From positions 806,001 through 870,000 of the forward strand of contig JADJXJ010000003.1 in NCBI GenBank assembly GCA_016715945.1: 64,000 nucleotides of DNA. The letters are read 5' to 3'. Of the stretch, positions 51,956 to 60,769 are shown one piece after another. Below the pieces are notes generated by a model. That model was not told the DNA's origin, did not search any database, and saw only the letters and a list, made by a program, of their open reading frames with translations. How positions within the stretch are numbered: position 1 is the first letter of the stretch; the number at the start of each line of letters is the position of its first letter. The DNA is from Bacteroidota bacterium. GTDB lineage: Bacteria > Bacteroidota > Bacteroidia > Bacteroidales > F082. The translations under genes were made by a program, and so were the position numbers.

Positions 51956-52378
51956 ATGGGAGCTAGAAAACACCTGAAAGCTGAAGAGCGCAAGGAAGCC
52001 CGCAAATCGCAATACATGGCCAGCCTTCGCAATGTGCCCACCTCGCCACGCAAGATGAGGCTGGTTGCCGATATGATTCGTGGCAAAGATGTGGAAACCG
52101 CCATGTTTGCGCTCGAATACTCCAAAAAGCATGCAGCCATCGATATGCTGAAGCTGTTGCGTTCGGCCATTGCCAACTGGGAAGCCAAAAATGAGGGCGC
52201 AAGAGCCGATTTCGATAAACTCTATGTGAAGAACGTCTTTGTTGACGGCGGCCGTATGCTCAAGCGCATCCTGCCCGCACCTCAAGGCCGTGCACATCGT
52301 ATCCGCAAACGCTCAAACCACATCACCATCTACCTGGATACCAAGCCCGGCGTGCAGGAAAATAGTCAGAACAATTAA
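51956..52378 (+). CDS. rplV: ribosomal protein L22 (uL22)
   Basis: 50S protein whose hairpin narrows the exit tunnel near the macrolide site. The 140 residues carry RNVPTSPRKMRLVADMIRGK near the start and the tunnel hairpin GGRMLKRILPAPQGRAHRIRKR. An N-terminal extension of about 20 residues precedes the usual beginning. Confidence 0.96.
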   Translation: MGARKHLKAEERKEARKSQYMASLRNVPTSPRKMRLVADMIRGKDVETAMFALEYSKKHAAIDMLKLLRSAIANWEAKNEGARADFDKLYVKNVFVDGGRMLKRILPAPQGRAHRIRKRSNHITIYLDTKPGVQENSQNN

Positions 52379-52390
52379 AGAGGCAATTGA

Positions 52391-53116
52391 ATGGGACAAA
52401 AGACAAATCCAATAGGACTTAGGTTAGGAATCATCCGCGGATGGGATTCCAACTGGTATGGCGGTCGCAATTTTGCCGACAAGCTGGTCGAAGACGACAA
52501 GATCCGTAAGTATCTGATGGCGCGTCTGGGCAAAGCCGGCGTTTCGAAGATCAACATCGAGCGCTCGCTGAAAATGGTCACCGTGACCATCTCGACTGCA
52601 CGCCCCGGTATGATTATTGGCAAGGCCGGTCAGGAAGTGGACAAGATCAAGGAAGAACTCAAAAAACTCACCGGTAAGGAGGTTCAGATCAACATCAGCG
52701 AGATCAAACGTCCTGAACTGGATGCCTATATCGTTGCCAGCACCATTGCCAAGCAGATCGAAGGCAGGGTATCGTTCCGCCGGGCCATTAAAACCGCCAT
52801 CACTTCGAGCATGCGCATTGGCGCCGAAGGCATCAAGGTGATGATCTCCGGCCGTGTTGGCGGAGCCGAAATGGCTCGTCGCGAAACCTACAAGGAAGGA
52901 CGTATTCCGTTGCACACCCTTCGTGCCGACATCGACTATGCACTCGTAGAAGCCCACACCACCTATGGCCGCATCGGCATCAAGGTGTGGATTTGCAAGG
53001 GCGAGATTTATGGCAAACCTGAGCTTGTGCCCAGCACTGTGGGCGGACAAGCCAAAAAACCTGCCGCGCCTAAAGCTCCGGCCTTCGGATCGCGTGGCGG
53101 AAGGAAACGCAAGTAA
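52391..53116 (+). CDS. rpsC: ribosomal protein S3 (uS3)
   Basis: 30S protein at the mRNA entry channel with helicase-like action. The 241 residues have MGQKTNPIGLRLGIIRGWDS and a KH domain with GMIIGKAGQEVDKIKEEL. The C-terminal part shows RADIDYALVEAHTTYGRIGIKVWI. The end is rich in Ala, Pro and Lys. Confidence 0.97.
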   Translation: MGQKTNPIGLRLGIIRGWDSNWYGGRNFADKLVEDDKIRKYLMARLGKAGVSKINIERSLKMVTVTISTARPGMIIGKAGQEVDKIKEELKKLTGKEVQINISEIKRPELDAYIVASTIAKQIEGRVSFRRAIKTAITSSMRIGAEGIKVMISGRVGGAEMARRETYKEGRIPLHTLRADIDYALVEAHTTYGRIGIKVWICKGEIYGKPELVPSTVGGQAKKPAAPKAPAFGSRGGRKRK

Positions 53117-53140
53117 TAAAAATTAAATACCTGAGTAACA

Positions 53141-53566
53141 ATGTTACAGCCAAAGAAAACTAAATTCAGGAGGCAACAGAAAGGGAGGATGAAGGGCAAT
53201 GCCCAGCGTGGCCATCAGCTTGCCTTTGGTACCTTCGGAATCAAGGCTCTGGAGAGCGCCTGGCTCACCGGACGTCAGATTGAAGCTGCACGTCAGGCCG
53301 TGACCCGTCATATGAAACGTGAAGGTCAGATCTGGATCCGCGTTTTTCCCGACAAGCCCGTGACCAAGAAACCGGCCGAAGTACGTATGGGTAAAGGTAA
53401 AGGTGCTCCCGAATATTTTGTTGCACCTGTTACCCCCGGCCGCATCATCTTTGAGGCCGAAGGCGTGCCGCTCGAAGTAGCCCGCGAAGCACTGCGCCTG
53501 GCTGCCCAAAAGCTGCCCATTACCACCAAGTTTGTAGTCAGAAGAGATTACGTTGAAGCACAATAG
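53141..53566 (+). CDS. rplP: ribosomal protein L16 (uL16)
   Basis: 50S protein at the A-site tRNA elbow. The 141 residues read MLQPKKTKFRRQQKGRMKGN, then IEAARQAVTRHMKREGQIWIRVFPDKPVT-type core and MGKGKGAPEYFVA. Normal length. Confidence 0.97.
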   Translation: MLQPKKTKFRRQQKGRMKGNAQRGHQLAFGTFGIKALESAWLTGRQIEAARQAVTRHMKREGQIWIRVFPDKPVTKKPAEVRMGKGKGAPEYFVAPVTPGRIIFEAEGVPLEVAREALRLAAQKLPITTKFVVRRDYVEAQ

Positions 53567-53575
53567 TTATCAGCC

Positions 53576-53782
53576 ATGAAGCAGGAAGTAATCAGAGAAC
53601 TGAGCACAGCAGACCTTCTGGAGCGCCTCGAAGAGGAGCGCAAACAGTTGGTGCGCCTGAAACTGAACCATGCAGTTTCGCCGCTCGAAAACCCCAACAA
53701 AATCAAGGAATACCGTCGCAGCATTGCACGCATTCTGACCGAATTGCGTCGCCGCGAACTCAGCCAGGCCGATAACAAATAA
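53576..53782 (+). CDS. rpmC: ribosomal protein L29 (uL29)
   Basis: Small two-helix 50S protein near the tunnel exit. The 68 residues show IRELSTADLLERLEEERKQL and RRSIARILTELRRREL. It is 9 nt behind rplP. Confidence 0.95.
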   Translation: MKQEVIRELSTADLLERLEEERKQLVRLKLNHAVSPLENPNKIKEYRRSIARILTELRRRELSQADNK

Positions 53783-53794
53783 CAGGTAAGTAAG

Positions 53795-54052
53795 ATGGAA
53801 ACCAGAAAGTTACGTAAAGAAAGAATAGGTGTCGTTGCCAGCAACAAGATGAATAAGACCATCACTGTTGTGGTTGAGCGTCGCGTGAAGCACCCCATTT
53901 ATGGAAAATTCGTCAAGAAGACCTCCAAATTCATGGCACATGACGAAAATAACAGCTGCAACATCGGCGACACCGTGCGCATCATGGAGACCCGTCCGTT
54001 GAGCAAAAACAAATGTTGGAGACTGGTTGAAATAATCGAAAGGGCCAAGTAA
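53795..54052 (+). CDS. rpsQ: ribosomal protein S17 (uS17)
   Basis: Early-assembling 30S protein with an OB fold. The 85 residues include RIGVVASNKMNKTITVVVER and VKHPIYGKFVKKTSKFMAHDE, then GDTVRIMETRPLSKNKCWRL. Normal length. Confidence 0.96.
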   Translation: METRKLRKERIGVVASNKMNKTITVVVERRVKHPIYGKFVKKTSKFMAHDENNSCNIGDTVRIMETRPLSKNKCWRLVEIIERAK

Positions 54053-54053
54053 A

Positions 54054-54422
54054 ATGATACAGCAAGAAACAAGATGCATTGTCGCTGACAACAGCGGCGC
54101 CAAAGAAGTACTCTGCATCAGGGTACTCGGCGGCTCGGGCAAACGCTATGCCCGCATTGGAGATAAAGTGGTGGTGACTGTGAAGTCGGCCCTGCCCGGC
54201 GGAACCATCAAAAAAGGTTCGGTTGTGAAAGCAGTGGTTGTGCGTACCAAAAAGGAAACACGCCGCAACGATGGCTCGTATATTCGTTTCGACGATAACG
54301 CAGTGGTGCTTCTCAACAATGCCGGCGAAATGATCGGAACCCGTATTTTCGGACCGGTAGCCCGCGAATTGCGCGAGAAGCAGTATATGAAAATTGTGTC
54401 ACTGGCACCTGAGGTGCTCTAA
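54054..54422 (+). CDS. rplN: ribosomal protein L14 (uL14)
   Basis: 50S protein at the subunit interface, binding site of the silencing factor RsfS. The 122 residues read MIQQETRCIVADNSGAKEVL, with the core VKAVVVRTKKETRRNDGSYI and GTRIFGPVARELRE. It begins 1 nt after the rpsQ stop. Confidence 0.97.
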   Translation: MIQQETRCIVADNSGAKEVLCIRVLGGSGKRYARIGDKVVVTVKSALPGGTIKKGSVVKAVVVRTKKETRRNDGSYIRFDDNAVVLLNNAGEMIGTRIFGPVARELREKQYMKIVSLAPEVL

Positions 54423-54437
54423 ACAACTTTGAAAACT

Positions 54438-54758
54438 ATGCCAAAGTTCCATATCAAAAAAGGTGACAACGTTGTTGTGATTTCGGGAGAACACAAGGGC
54501 GAAAAAGGTAAGGTGCTTGTGGTGCACACCAGCAAGCAGACCGCCATCGTTGAAGGCGTAAACCTGGTGTCGAAACACACCCGTCCCAACACCGAAAATC
54601 CTAAAGGCGGAATCATCAAGAAAGAAGCCCCTATTCACATCTCCAACCTCAAGCTGTTGGATGGAAAGGGCAATCCTACCCGCATCAGACGTGGCAAGGA
54701 TGAAAAAACCGGTAAATCAGTCCGAATTTCAGTTAAAACAGGGGAGGTTATCAAGTAA
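54438..54758 (+). CDS. rplX: ribosomal protein L24 (uL24)
   Basis: Initiator protein of 50S assembly, near the tunnel exit. The 106 residues have a KOW motif (VVVISGEHKGEKGKVL, about 12-27) and GGIIKKEAPIHISNLKLLD. A TTG 9 nt upstream is in frame, but the ATG at 54438 gives the usual MPKFHIKKGD start. The stop codon overlaps the rplE start. Confidence 0.96.
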   Translation: MPKFHIKKGDNVVVISGEHKGEKGKVLVVHTSKQTAIVEGVNLVSKHTRPNTENPKGGIIKKEAPIHISNLKLLDGKGNPTRIRRGKDEKTGKSVRISVKTGEVIK

Positions 54759-55318
54759 TGAGTTATCAGCCCAGACTTAAGACGCTTTACCAGAGCGAGA
54801 TCGTGCCTGCACTCACAAAAGAGTTCAACTACACGACTATCATGCAGGTTCCACGATTGGTAAAAATTTCGCTCAACCAGGGTATCGGTGCAGCACTCAC
54901 CGACAAAAAGCTGATCGACTATGGCGTGGAGGAAATGACGGCCATCACCGGCCAGAAAGCCGTTCCCACCATCTCGAAACGCGACGTGTCGAACTTTAAG
55001 CTGCGTCGTGGCAACCCCATCGGCGTGCGCGTTACACTGCGCGGCGACCGCATGTACGAATTCCTCGAACGCCTGATTGCCGTGGCACTTCCTCGCGTGC
55101 GCGACTTCAGCGGCATCAACGACAAAGGCTTCGACGGACGTGGAAATTACAGCTTCGGTATAACCGAGCAAATCATCTTCCCGGAAATTGATATCGACAA
55201 GGTAAACAAAATCAACGGTATGGACATCACTTTTGTGACCACTGCCCGTACCGATAAGGAAGCAATGGCCTTGCTCAAAGCATTTGGTCTTCCGTTCAAG
55301 AATCAAAAAAAATCATAA
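54758..55318 (+). CDS. rplE: ribosomal protein L5 (uL5)
   Basis: 50S protein that binds 5S rRNA and contacts the P-site tRNA and S13. The 186 residues include MQVPRLVKISLNQGIGAA, then GQKAVPTISKRDVSNFKLRRG and FDGRGNYSFGITEQIIFPEI. It overlaps rplX by one base (TAATG). Confidence 0.97.
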   Translation: MSYQPRLKTLYQSEIVPALTKEFNYTTIMQVPRLVKISLNQGIGAALTDKKLIDYGVEEMTAITGQKAVPTISKRDVSNFKLRRGNPIGVRVTLRGDRMYEFLERLIAVALPRVRDFSGINDKGFDGRGNYSFGITEQIIFPEIDIDKVNKINGMDITFVTTARTDKEAMALLKAFGLPFKNQKKS

Positions 55319-55321
55319 AGC

Positions 55322-55591
55322 ATGGCAAAAGAGTCGATGAAAGCGCGTGAGCGCAAAAGACAAAAAATGGTGGCAAAATACGCAGCCAAGCGTGCAGCGC
55401 TGAAAGAAGCCGGCGATTATCAGGCTTTGCAGCACATCCCCCGCAACGCATCGCCCGTCAGGCTGCACAACCGTTGTCAGCTCACAGGACGCCCCAAAGG
55501 ATATATGCGCCAGTTTGGTATTTCCCGTATCAATTTTAGGGAAATGGCACTCAAAGGCCTCATTCCAGGTGTAAAGAAAGCAAGTTGGTAA
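55322..55591 (+). CDS. rpsN: ribosomal protein S14 (uS14), zinc-free type
   Basis: 30S head protein. The 89-residue form is the longer one without the CxxC zinc ligands: MAKESMKARERKRQKMVAKY at the start and NRCQLTGRPKGYMRQFGISR near the end, with a single Cys. It begins 3 nt after rplE. Confidence 0.96.
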   Translation: MAKESMKARERKRQKMVAKYAAKRAALKEAGDYQALQHIPRNASPVRLHNRCQLTGRPKGYMRQFGISRINFREMALKGLIPGVKKASW

Positions 55592-55612
55592 ACATAACAC
55601 CGCATATCTAAG

Positions 55613-56011
55613 ATGAATACAGATCCAATTGCCGATTATCTGACCCGTATCAGAAATGCCGTGATGGCAAGGCACAGGGTTGTCGAAATACCTGCCAGCA
55701 ATATCAAAAAGGAGATCACAAAAATCCTTTTCGAAAAAGGCTATATCCTCAACTACAAGTTTGAGGACGACAACAAACAAGGCATCATTAAGATTGCCCT
55801 CAAATATCACCCCGTTACAAAGCAGCCCGCCATCACCAGCATCGAGCGCGTTTCCACCCCTGGTTTGCGCAAGTATGCCGGAGCCGAAGAGCTGCCCCGC
55901 GTGCTCAACGGACTTGGCATCGCTATCCTTTCGACCTCAAGGGGTGTGATGACCGACAAGGAGGCTCGCAACCTACATATTGGTGGCGAAGTAATATGTT
56001 ATGTAAGCTAA
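55613..56011 (+). CDS. rpsH: ribosomal protein S8 (uS8)
   Basis: Central 30S assembly protein; in E. coli it represses the spc operon. The 132 residues show DPIADYLTRIRNAVMARHRV and the C-terminal GIAILSTSRGVMTDKEARN. Normal length. Confidence 0.97.
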   Translation: MNTDPIADYLTRIRNAVMARHRVVEIPASNIKKEITKILFEKGYILNYKFEDDNKQGIIKIALKYHPVTKQPAITSIERVSTPGLRKYAGAEELPRVLNGLGIAILSTSRGVMTDKEARNLHIGGEVICYVS

Positions 56012-56032
56012 CGAGATAGGAGATCAGGATTC

Positions 56033-56590
56033 ATGTCACGCATAGGAAAACTTCCCATCACATTACCTGCCGGTGTTACCGTCGACGTCAAAGACAACAT
56101 GGTCACCGTGAAAGGTAAACTCGGAACACTCTCGCAGAAAATCGACGACTCGGTGAGCCTCAAAGTCGAAAACAACCAGCTCATCCTCGAGCGCGCGTCC
56201 GACGAAAAGGAACCCCGTGCAAAGCACGGTTTGTACCGCGCATTGCTGGCCAACATGGTAAAAGGTGTTTCGGAAGGCTTTACTACAGTTCAGGAGCTTG
56301 TTGGTGTGGGCTACAAAGCCGAAGCCAAAGGTCAGGTGCTCGAACTCTCGTTGGGCTTCTCGCACAACGTATTTTTCGAGATACCCAGTGAAATCAAAAT
56401 CGAAACTGTGACCGAGCGCGGTAAGAACCCCATTATCAAGATGTCGTGTGCCGACAAGCAACTTCTCGGGCAGGTAGCTGCCAAGATTCGTTCGCTGCGC
56501 AAGCCCGAACCCTACAAGGGCAAGGGTATCCGCTTCCAGAACGAGGTGCTCCGCAGGAAGGCTGGCAAAACTGCAGGCAAAGGCAAGTAA
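56033..56590 (+). CDS. rplF: ribosomal protein L6 (uL6)
   Basis: 50S protein near the sarcin-ricin loop and the factor-binding site. The 185 residues have two similar domains: MSRIGKLPITLPAGVTVDV at the start, and VGVGYKAEAKGQVLELSLGF with RSLRKPEPYKGKGIRF in the second. Normal length. Confidence 0.97.
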   Translation: MSRIGKLPITLPAGVTVDVKDNMVTVKGKLGTLSQKIDDSVSLKVENNQLILERASDEKEPRAKHGLYRALLANMVKGVSEGFTTVQELVGVGYKAEAKGQVLELSLGFSHNVFFEIPSEIKIETVTERGKNPIIKMSCADKQLLGQVAAKIRSLRKPEPYKGKGIRFQNEVLRRKAGKTAGKGK

Positions 56591-56630
56591 GCTTAGGACT
56601 CCTTTTTGAGAAAAGTAAAAAATCAGAGCA

Positions 56631-56993
56631 ATGTCAATCAAGAATACAAAACTTAAAAGAAGGCTTGGGATCAAGAAACGCATTCGCAAGATCGTGTCGG
56701 GTACGCCCGAACGTCCGCGTCTGAGTGTGTTCAGGAGCAACAAGGAAATTTATGCCCAGCTTATCGACGACAAAGCCGGCCACACCCTCGTGGCAGTTTC
56801 GTCGCGCGACAAGGGGCTGGATGAGACCAAGGTTACAAAGACCGAGCAGGCTCGCATCACCGGTAAACGTCTGGCCGAAAAGGCATTGGCTGCCGGTATC
56901 GAGGCTGTGGTTTTCGACCGCAACGGTTATCTCTATCATGGAAGGGTTAAAGCATTGGCCGAAGCTGCACGCGAAGGCGGATTAAAATTCTAA
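56631..56993 (+). CDS. rplR: ribosomal protein L18 (uL18)
   Basis: 50S protein that anchors 5S rRNA. The 120 residues include RLGIKKRIRKIVSGTPERPR, RLSVFRSNKEIYAQLIDD and FDRNGYLYHGRVKALAEAAR. Normal length. Confidence 0.97.
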   Translation: MSIKNTKLKRRLGIKKRIRKIVSGTPERPRLSVFRSNKEIYAQLIDDKAGHTLVAVSSRDKGLDETKVTKTEQARITGKRLAEKALAAGIEAVVFDRNGYLYHGRVKALAEAAREGGLKF

Positions 56994-56998
56994 TTAAA

Positions 56999-57517
56999 AT
57001 GGCAGAACTGAATATTTCCCGCGTAAAATCGAGCGAAATTGAGCTCAAAGACCGCCTGGTGAGCATCCAGCGCGTCACCAAAGTAACCAAGGGCGGCCGC
57101 ACTTTCAGCTTCTCCGCCATCGTGGTTGTAGGCAACGAAAATGGCATTGTTGGCTATGGCCTGGGCAAAGCCAAGGAAGTTACCGCCGCAATCGCCAAGG
57201 GCGTGGATGATGCAAAGAAGAACCTTATCAAGGTTCCCATTCGCAAAGGCACAATCCCGCACGAACAATATGGCAAGTATAGTGGTGCACTTGTTTACCT
57301 GAAGCCTGCCGCTCCCGGTACAGGTGTGATCGCCGGAGGTGCCATGCGTGCCGTGCTCGAGAGCGTCGGCGTTCACGACGTGCTCGCCAAATCAAAAGGT
57401 TCTTCGAACCCCCACTCAGTGGTAAAAGCCACCTTCGACGCACTTTCAAAAATGCGCGATGCCTACACCATTGCCCAGGTGCGTGGTGTTGAACTCGACA
57501 CAGTGTTTAACGGATAA
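56999..57517 (+). CDS. rpsE: ribosomal protein S5 (uS5)
   Basis: 30S protein involved in accuracy and mRNA unwinding. The 172 residues contain LVSIQRVTKVTKGGRTFSFS, GIVGYGLGKAKEVTAAI and GVIAGGAMRAVLESVGVHDV. It begins 5 nt after rplR. Confidence 0.97.
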   Translation: MAELNISRVKSSEIELKDRLVSIQRVTKVTKGGRTFSFSAIVVVGNENGIVGYGLGKAKEVTAAIAKGVDDAKKNLIKVPIRKGTIPHEQYGKYSGALVYLKPAAPGTGVIAGGAMRAVLESVGVHDVLAKSKGSSNPHSVVKATFDALSKMRDAYTIAQVRGVELDTVFNG

Positions 57518-57530
57518 TCAATTGAAACTC

Positions 57531-57713
57531 ATGAAAAAGGTAAGAATCACGCAGGTAAAAAGCGGTATCGGACACCCAGTCCGTCAGAAACGTACCCTTG
57601 AAGCACTGGGTTTCAAACGCATGCACCAAACCCTCGAAGTCGAACTCTCGCCTTCGGTGGCCGGCATGGTAGATTCCGTAAAACATCTGCTTAAGATTGA
57701 AGAAATAGAATAA
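57531..57713 (+). CDS. rpmD: ribosomal protein L30 (uL30)
   Basis: Small 50S protein. The 60 residues read MKKVRITQVKSGIGHPVRQK, then TLEALGFKRMHQTLEVE and a C-terminal helix. A longer frame from 57459 overlaps rpsE and is rejected; the ATG at 57531 gives the usual length. Confidence 0.95.
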   Translation: MKKVRITQVKSGIGHPVRQKRTLEALGFKRMHQTLEVELSPSVAGMVDSVKHLLKIEEIE

Positions 57714-57739
57714 GTTTATCACTGGAAATTCACACAGCA

Positions 57740-58186
57740 ATGGATTTGAGTAACCTAAAACCGGCAAAAGGCTCCGTCAAGAAGGAAAAGCGTATCGGCC
57801 GCGGCCAGGGTTCTGGTCATGGCGGTACCTCGACACGCGGACACAAAGGCGCCGGACAGCGCTCGGGAACAAAGAAGAAAAAAGGCTTTGAAGGCGGCCA
57901 GATGCCCCTGATCCGCCGGGTACCCAAGTTCGGATTCAAAAACCCGAACCGTAAGGAATACCGCGCCATCAACCTGAGCACTGTCCAGCAACTGGCCGAA
58001 ACCTATAAACTGGAAAGCATCAGCCCTGTCGAAATGTACGAGCACGGGGTGATTGGTAAAAAAGACCTGGTGAAAATCCTCTCCAACGGAGAGCTCACCG
58101 CCAAGGTTGAAGTAAAAGCCCATGCATTTTCGGCCAAAGCAGCTGCCGCTATCGAAGCCGCAGGTGGTAATGCCGTAAAAATCTGA
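57740..58186 (+). CDS. rplO: ribosomal protein L15 (uL15)
   Basis: Late-assembly 50S protein. The 148 residues include the Gly/Arg-rich extension GRGQGSGHGGTSTRGHKGAG (about 23-42) and FEGGQMPLIRRVPKFGF. Normal length. It lies 5 nt ahead of secY. Confidence 0.97.
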   Translation: MDLSNLKPAKGSVKKEKRIGRGQGSGHGGTSTRGHKGAGQRSGTKKKKGFEGGQMPLIRRVPKFGFKNPNRKEYRAINLSTVQQLAETYKLESISPVEMYEHGVIGKKDLVKILSNGELTAKVEVKAHAFSAKAAAAIEAAGGNAVKI

Positions 58187-58191
58187 TCCGC

Positions 58192-59553
58192 ATGAAGAAG
58201 CTTATCGAAACCCTACGCAATATCAACAAGATTCAGGAATTGCGCCAGCGTATTCTCTATACCCTGGCCATCATCCTGATTTATCGCCTTGGTTCGTATG
58301 TGGTGCTGCCGGGAATCGATCCCAACATGCTTGCCAATATGAAAGCTCAGGCCAGTGGCGGCCTGCTTGGTCTGCTCGATATGTTCTCGGGTGGCGCCTT
58401 CAGCAACGCATCCATCTTTGCCCTGGGTATCATGCCTTATATCTCTGCTTCGATCGTGATTCAGCTTTTGGGTATGGCCGTGCCGTATTTCCAGAGGTTG
58501 CAGCGCGAAGGCGAAAGCGGCAGGCGAAAAATCAACCAGATCACCCGCTACCTCACCGTAGCCATCGTGGCATTGCAGGCACCGGCATACATTGCCAACG
58601 TCATCTCGCAACTGCCCAACGAGGCCATCGCACCCTTCGACCCGGCTGTAGCCCGTCCAGGTGCGTTCTTCTGGATCAGCAATACCATCATCCTTATCGC
58701 AGGTACGCTCTTTGTGATGTGGCTTGGTGAGCGCATCACCGACAAAGGTATCGGCAATGGTATCTCGCTCATCATCATGATCGGTATCATTGCCCGCCTG
58801 CCATTTGCACTCTTTGGCGAACTGGTTTCGCGTCTGGAGCAAGCAGGAGGCGGACTGGTGTTCTTCCTGGTCGAAATCGTGATCCTGGTCATCGTAATTC
58901 TGCTTACGATCCTTCTTGTGCAAGGTACCCGTAAGGTTCCGGTTCAGTACGCAAAACGTATTGTTGGCAACCGTCAGTATGGTGGTGTTAGGCAATACAT
59001 TCCGCTCAAGATCAATGCTGCAGGTGTAATGCCCATCATTTTTGCACAGGCCATCATGTTCCTGCCCATCACCCTGGTTGGATTCACCGAATCGGAGAGC
59101 CTCACCGGATTTGCCGCGGCCTTTACCAACATTAATGGCTTCTGGTACAATCTGGTGTTTTTCCTTATGATCGTGTTCTTCACTTATTTCTACACAGCCA
59201 TCACCATCAATCCCAGTCAGATGGCCGAAGACATGAAAAAGAACGGTGGGTTTATCCCTGGTGTCAAACCCGGAAAACGAACAGCCGAATACCTCGACAA
59301 TATTCTCTCGCGCATCACCCTTCCCGGATCAATCTTCCTAGCTTTCGTAGCCATCATGCCGGCTATTGTCAGCCAGATGGGTGTGAGCAACGAGTTTGCG
59401 CACTTCTATGGCGGTACCTCGCTGCTGATCCTTGTGGGTGTGGTGCTGGATACACTTCAGCAAATCGAAAGCTACCTGCTTATGCGTCATTACGACGGGT
59501 TGACCAAATCCGGAAGGATTAAAGGTCGTACTCCAGCAATGAACATGGGATAA
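58192..59553 (+). CDS. secY: preprotein translocase subunit SecY
   Basis: Pore-forming subunit of the SecYEG translocon. The 453 residues give ten TM helices. Conserved parts are LGLLDMFSGGAFSNASIFALG (the plug region, about 53-73), GIMPYISASIVIQLL and QREGESGRRKINQITRYLT. GIGNGISLIIMIGI and the Arg-rich cytoplasmic loops follow. Its place after rplO is the normal spc arrangement. It works with the SecDF encoded at 2.4 kb. Confidence 0.97.
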   Translation: MKKLIETLRNINKIQELRQRILYTLAIILIYRLGSYVVLPGIDPNMLANMKAQASGGLLGLLDMFSGGAFSNASIFALGIMPYISASIVIQLLGMAVPYFQRLQREGESGRRKINQITRYLTVAIVALQAPAYIANVISQLPNEAIAPFDPAVARPGAFFWISNTIILIAGTLFVMWLGERITDKGIGNGISLIIMIGIIARLPFALFGELVSRLEQAGGGLVFFLVEIVILVIVILLTILLVQGTRKVPVQYAKRIVGNRQYGGVRQYIPLKINAAGVMPIIFAQAIMFLPITLVGFTESESLTGFAAAFTNINGFWYNLVFFLMIVFFTYFYTAITINPSQMAEDMKKNGGFIPGVKPGKRTAEYLDNILSRITLPGSIFLAFVAIMPAIVSQMGVSNEFAHFYGGTSLLILVGVVLDTLQQIESYLLMRHYDGLTKSGRIKGRTPAMNMG

Positions 59554-59556
59554 GCA

Positions 59557-60342
59557 ATGGCCGGGATTGAGCTGAAATCTCCGGAGGAGATTGAATTACA
59601 GCGTGAAAGTTCTTTACTTGTTGGAAAAACTTTAGCCGAGGTTGCTAAGCACATCCGGCCGGGTGTGAAAACCATTGCACTCGACCGGATTGCCGAAACC
59701 TTCATCAGGGATCATGGCGCCATCCCCGGATTCAAGGGGTATGGAGGCTTCCCCGGATCGCTCTGCATCTCAGTCAATGACGAAGTGGTGCACGGGATAC
59801 CCTCAAACCGCGAATTGCGCGATGGCGACATTGTTTCGGTAGATTGTGGTGTGCTGAAGCATGGCTTTTACGGCGACTCTGCATTCACATTTGCAGTTGG
59901 CGACATAAGCGACGAACTCCGGTTGTTGCTCGAACGCACACGCCAGTCGCTCTATGAAGGAATAAAGATGGCCGTGGAAGGCAACCGGGTGGGCGACATC
60001 AGTTATGCCATTCAGCACTATATCGAACAATTCGGTTATGGCATAGTGCGCGAACTGGTAGGACATGGTGTCGGACGGAAATTGCACGAAGCACCCGAAG
60101 TACCTAATTTCGGACGCAGAGGCTCCGGACCTCGCCTGGTGGCTGGAATGGTCATCGCCATCGAACCTATGATCAATCTCGGCACAAAAAATATTACGCA
60201 GGATGACGACGGCTGGACCATTCGCACAGCCGACCGCCGTCCTTCGGCACACTTCGAACATACGGTGGCTGTTGGCAAACAAAAGGCCGACATTCTCTCA
60301 ACGTTCGAACTGATAGAAGAAGTACTTTTAAAAACACAATAA
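59557..60342 (+). CDS. map: methionine aminopeptidase, type I
   Basis: Removes the initiator Met from new proteins. The 261 residues carry the five metal ligands of the family: Asp in VSVDCG (about 92), Asp in GFYGDSAFTF (about 107), His in ELVGHGVGR (about 172), Glu in IAIEPMI (about 204) and Glu in AHFEHTVAV (about 236). GFKGYGGFPGSLCISVN lies upstream. Its position between secY and infA is common. It has no extra N-terminal zinc finger. Confidence 0.96.
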   Translation: MAGIELKSPEEIELQRESSLLVGKTLAEVAKHIRPGVKTIALDRIAETFIRDHGAIPGFKGYGGFPGSLCISVNDEVVHGIPSNRELRDGDIVSVDCGVLKHGFYGDSAFTFAVGDISDELRLLLERTRQSLYEGIKMAVEGNRVGDISYAIQHYIEQFGYGIVRELVGHGVGRKLHEAPEVPNFGRRGSGPRLVAGMVIAIEPMINLGTKNITQDDDGWTIRTADRRPSAHFEHTVAVGKQKADILSTFELIEEVLLKTQ

Positions 60343-60347
60343 TCAAT

Positions 60348-60566
60348 ATGGCGAAACAATTGCCAATAGAGCTGGACGGAACTGTTATCGAGTCGCTGGG
60401 CAATGCGATGTTCAGGGTAGAGCTCGAAAACGGACACCAACTTATCGCGCACATCTCGGGTAAGATGAGGATGCACTACATCAAAATCCTGCCCGGCGAT
60501 CGTGTGAAGCTCGAATTGTCGCCCTATGACCTTACCAAAGGTCGGATCACCTTCAGGTACAAGTAA
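60348..60566 (+). CDS. infA: translation initiation factor IF-1
   Basis: OB-fold protein that blocks the A site during initiation. The 72 residues include ELDGTVIESLGNAMFRVELE, HISGKMRMHYIKILPGDRV and SPYDLTKGRITFRYK. Full normal length, 5 nt after map. Confidence 0.97.
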   Translation: MAKQLPIELDGTVIESLGNAMFRVELENGHQLIAHISGKMRMHYIKILPGDRVKLELSPYDLTKGRITFRYK

Positions 60567-60621
60567 AAACAATTGATACTAACCAGGAAGTAAACGAACA
60601 CTTCCGCCAAACCACAGGAAA

Positions 60622-60738
60622 ATGAAAGTCAGAGCATCGCTTAAGAAAAGGACCGACGATTGTAAGATTGTGCGCCGCAAGGGCCGCCTTTACGTCATCA
60701 ACAAAAAGAATCCGAAGTACAAGCAAAGACAAGGATAA
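60622..60738 (+). CDS. rpmJ: ribosomal protein L36 (bL36), zinc-free type
   Basis: A very small 50S protein of 38 residues: MKVRASLKKRTDDCKIVRRK at the start and KNPKYKQRQG at the end. Only one Cys is present, so the CxxC...C..H zinc site of the other L36 type is missing, as usual for Bacteroidota. It lies between infA and rpsM, the usual place. Confidence 0.95.
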   Translation: MKVRASLKKRTDDCKIVRRKGRLYVINKKNPKYKQRQG

Positions 60739-60769
60739 TCCGCAACAGAAACATTAAACTATTACTTAT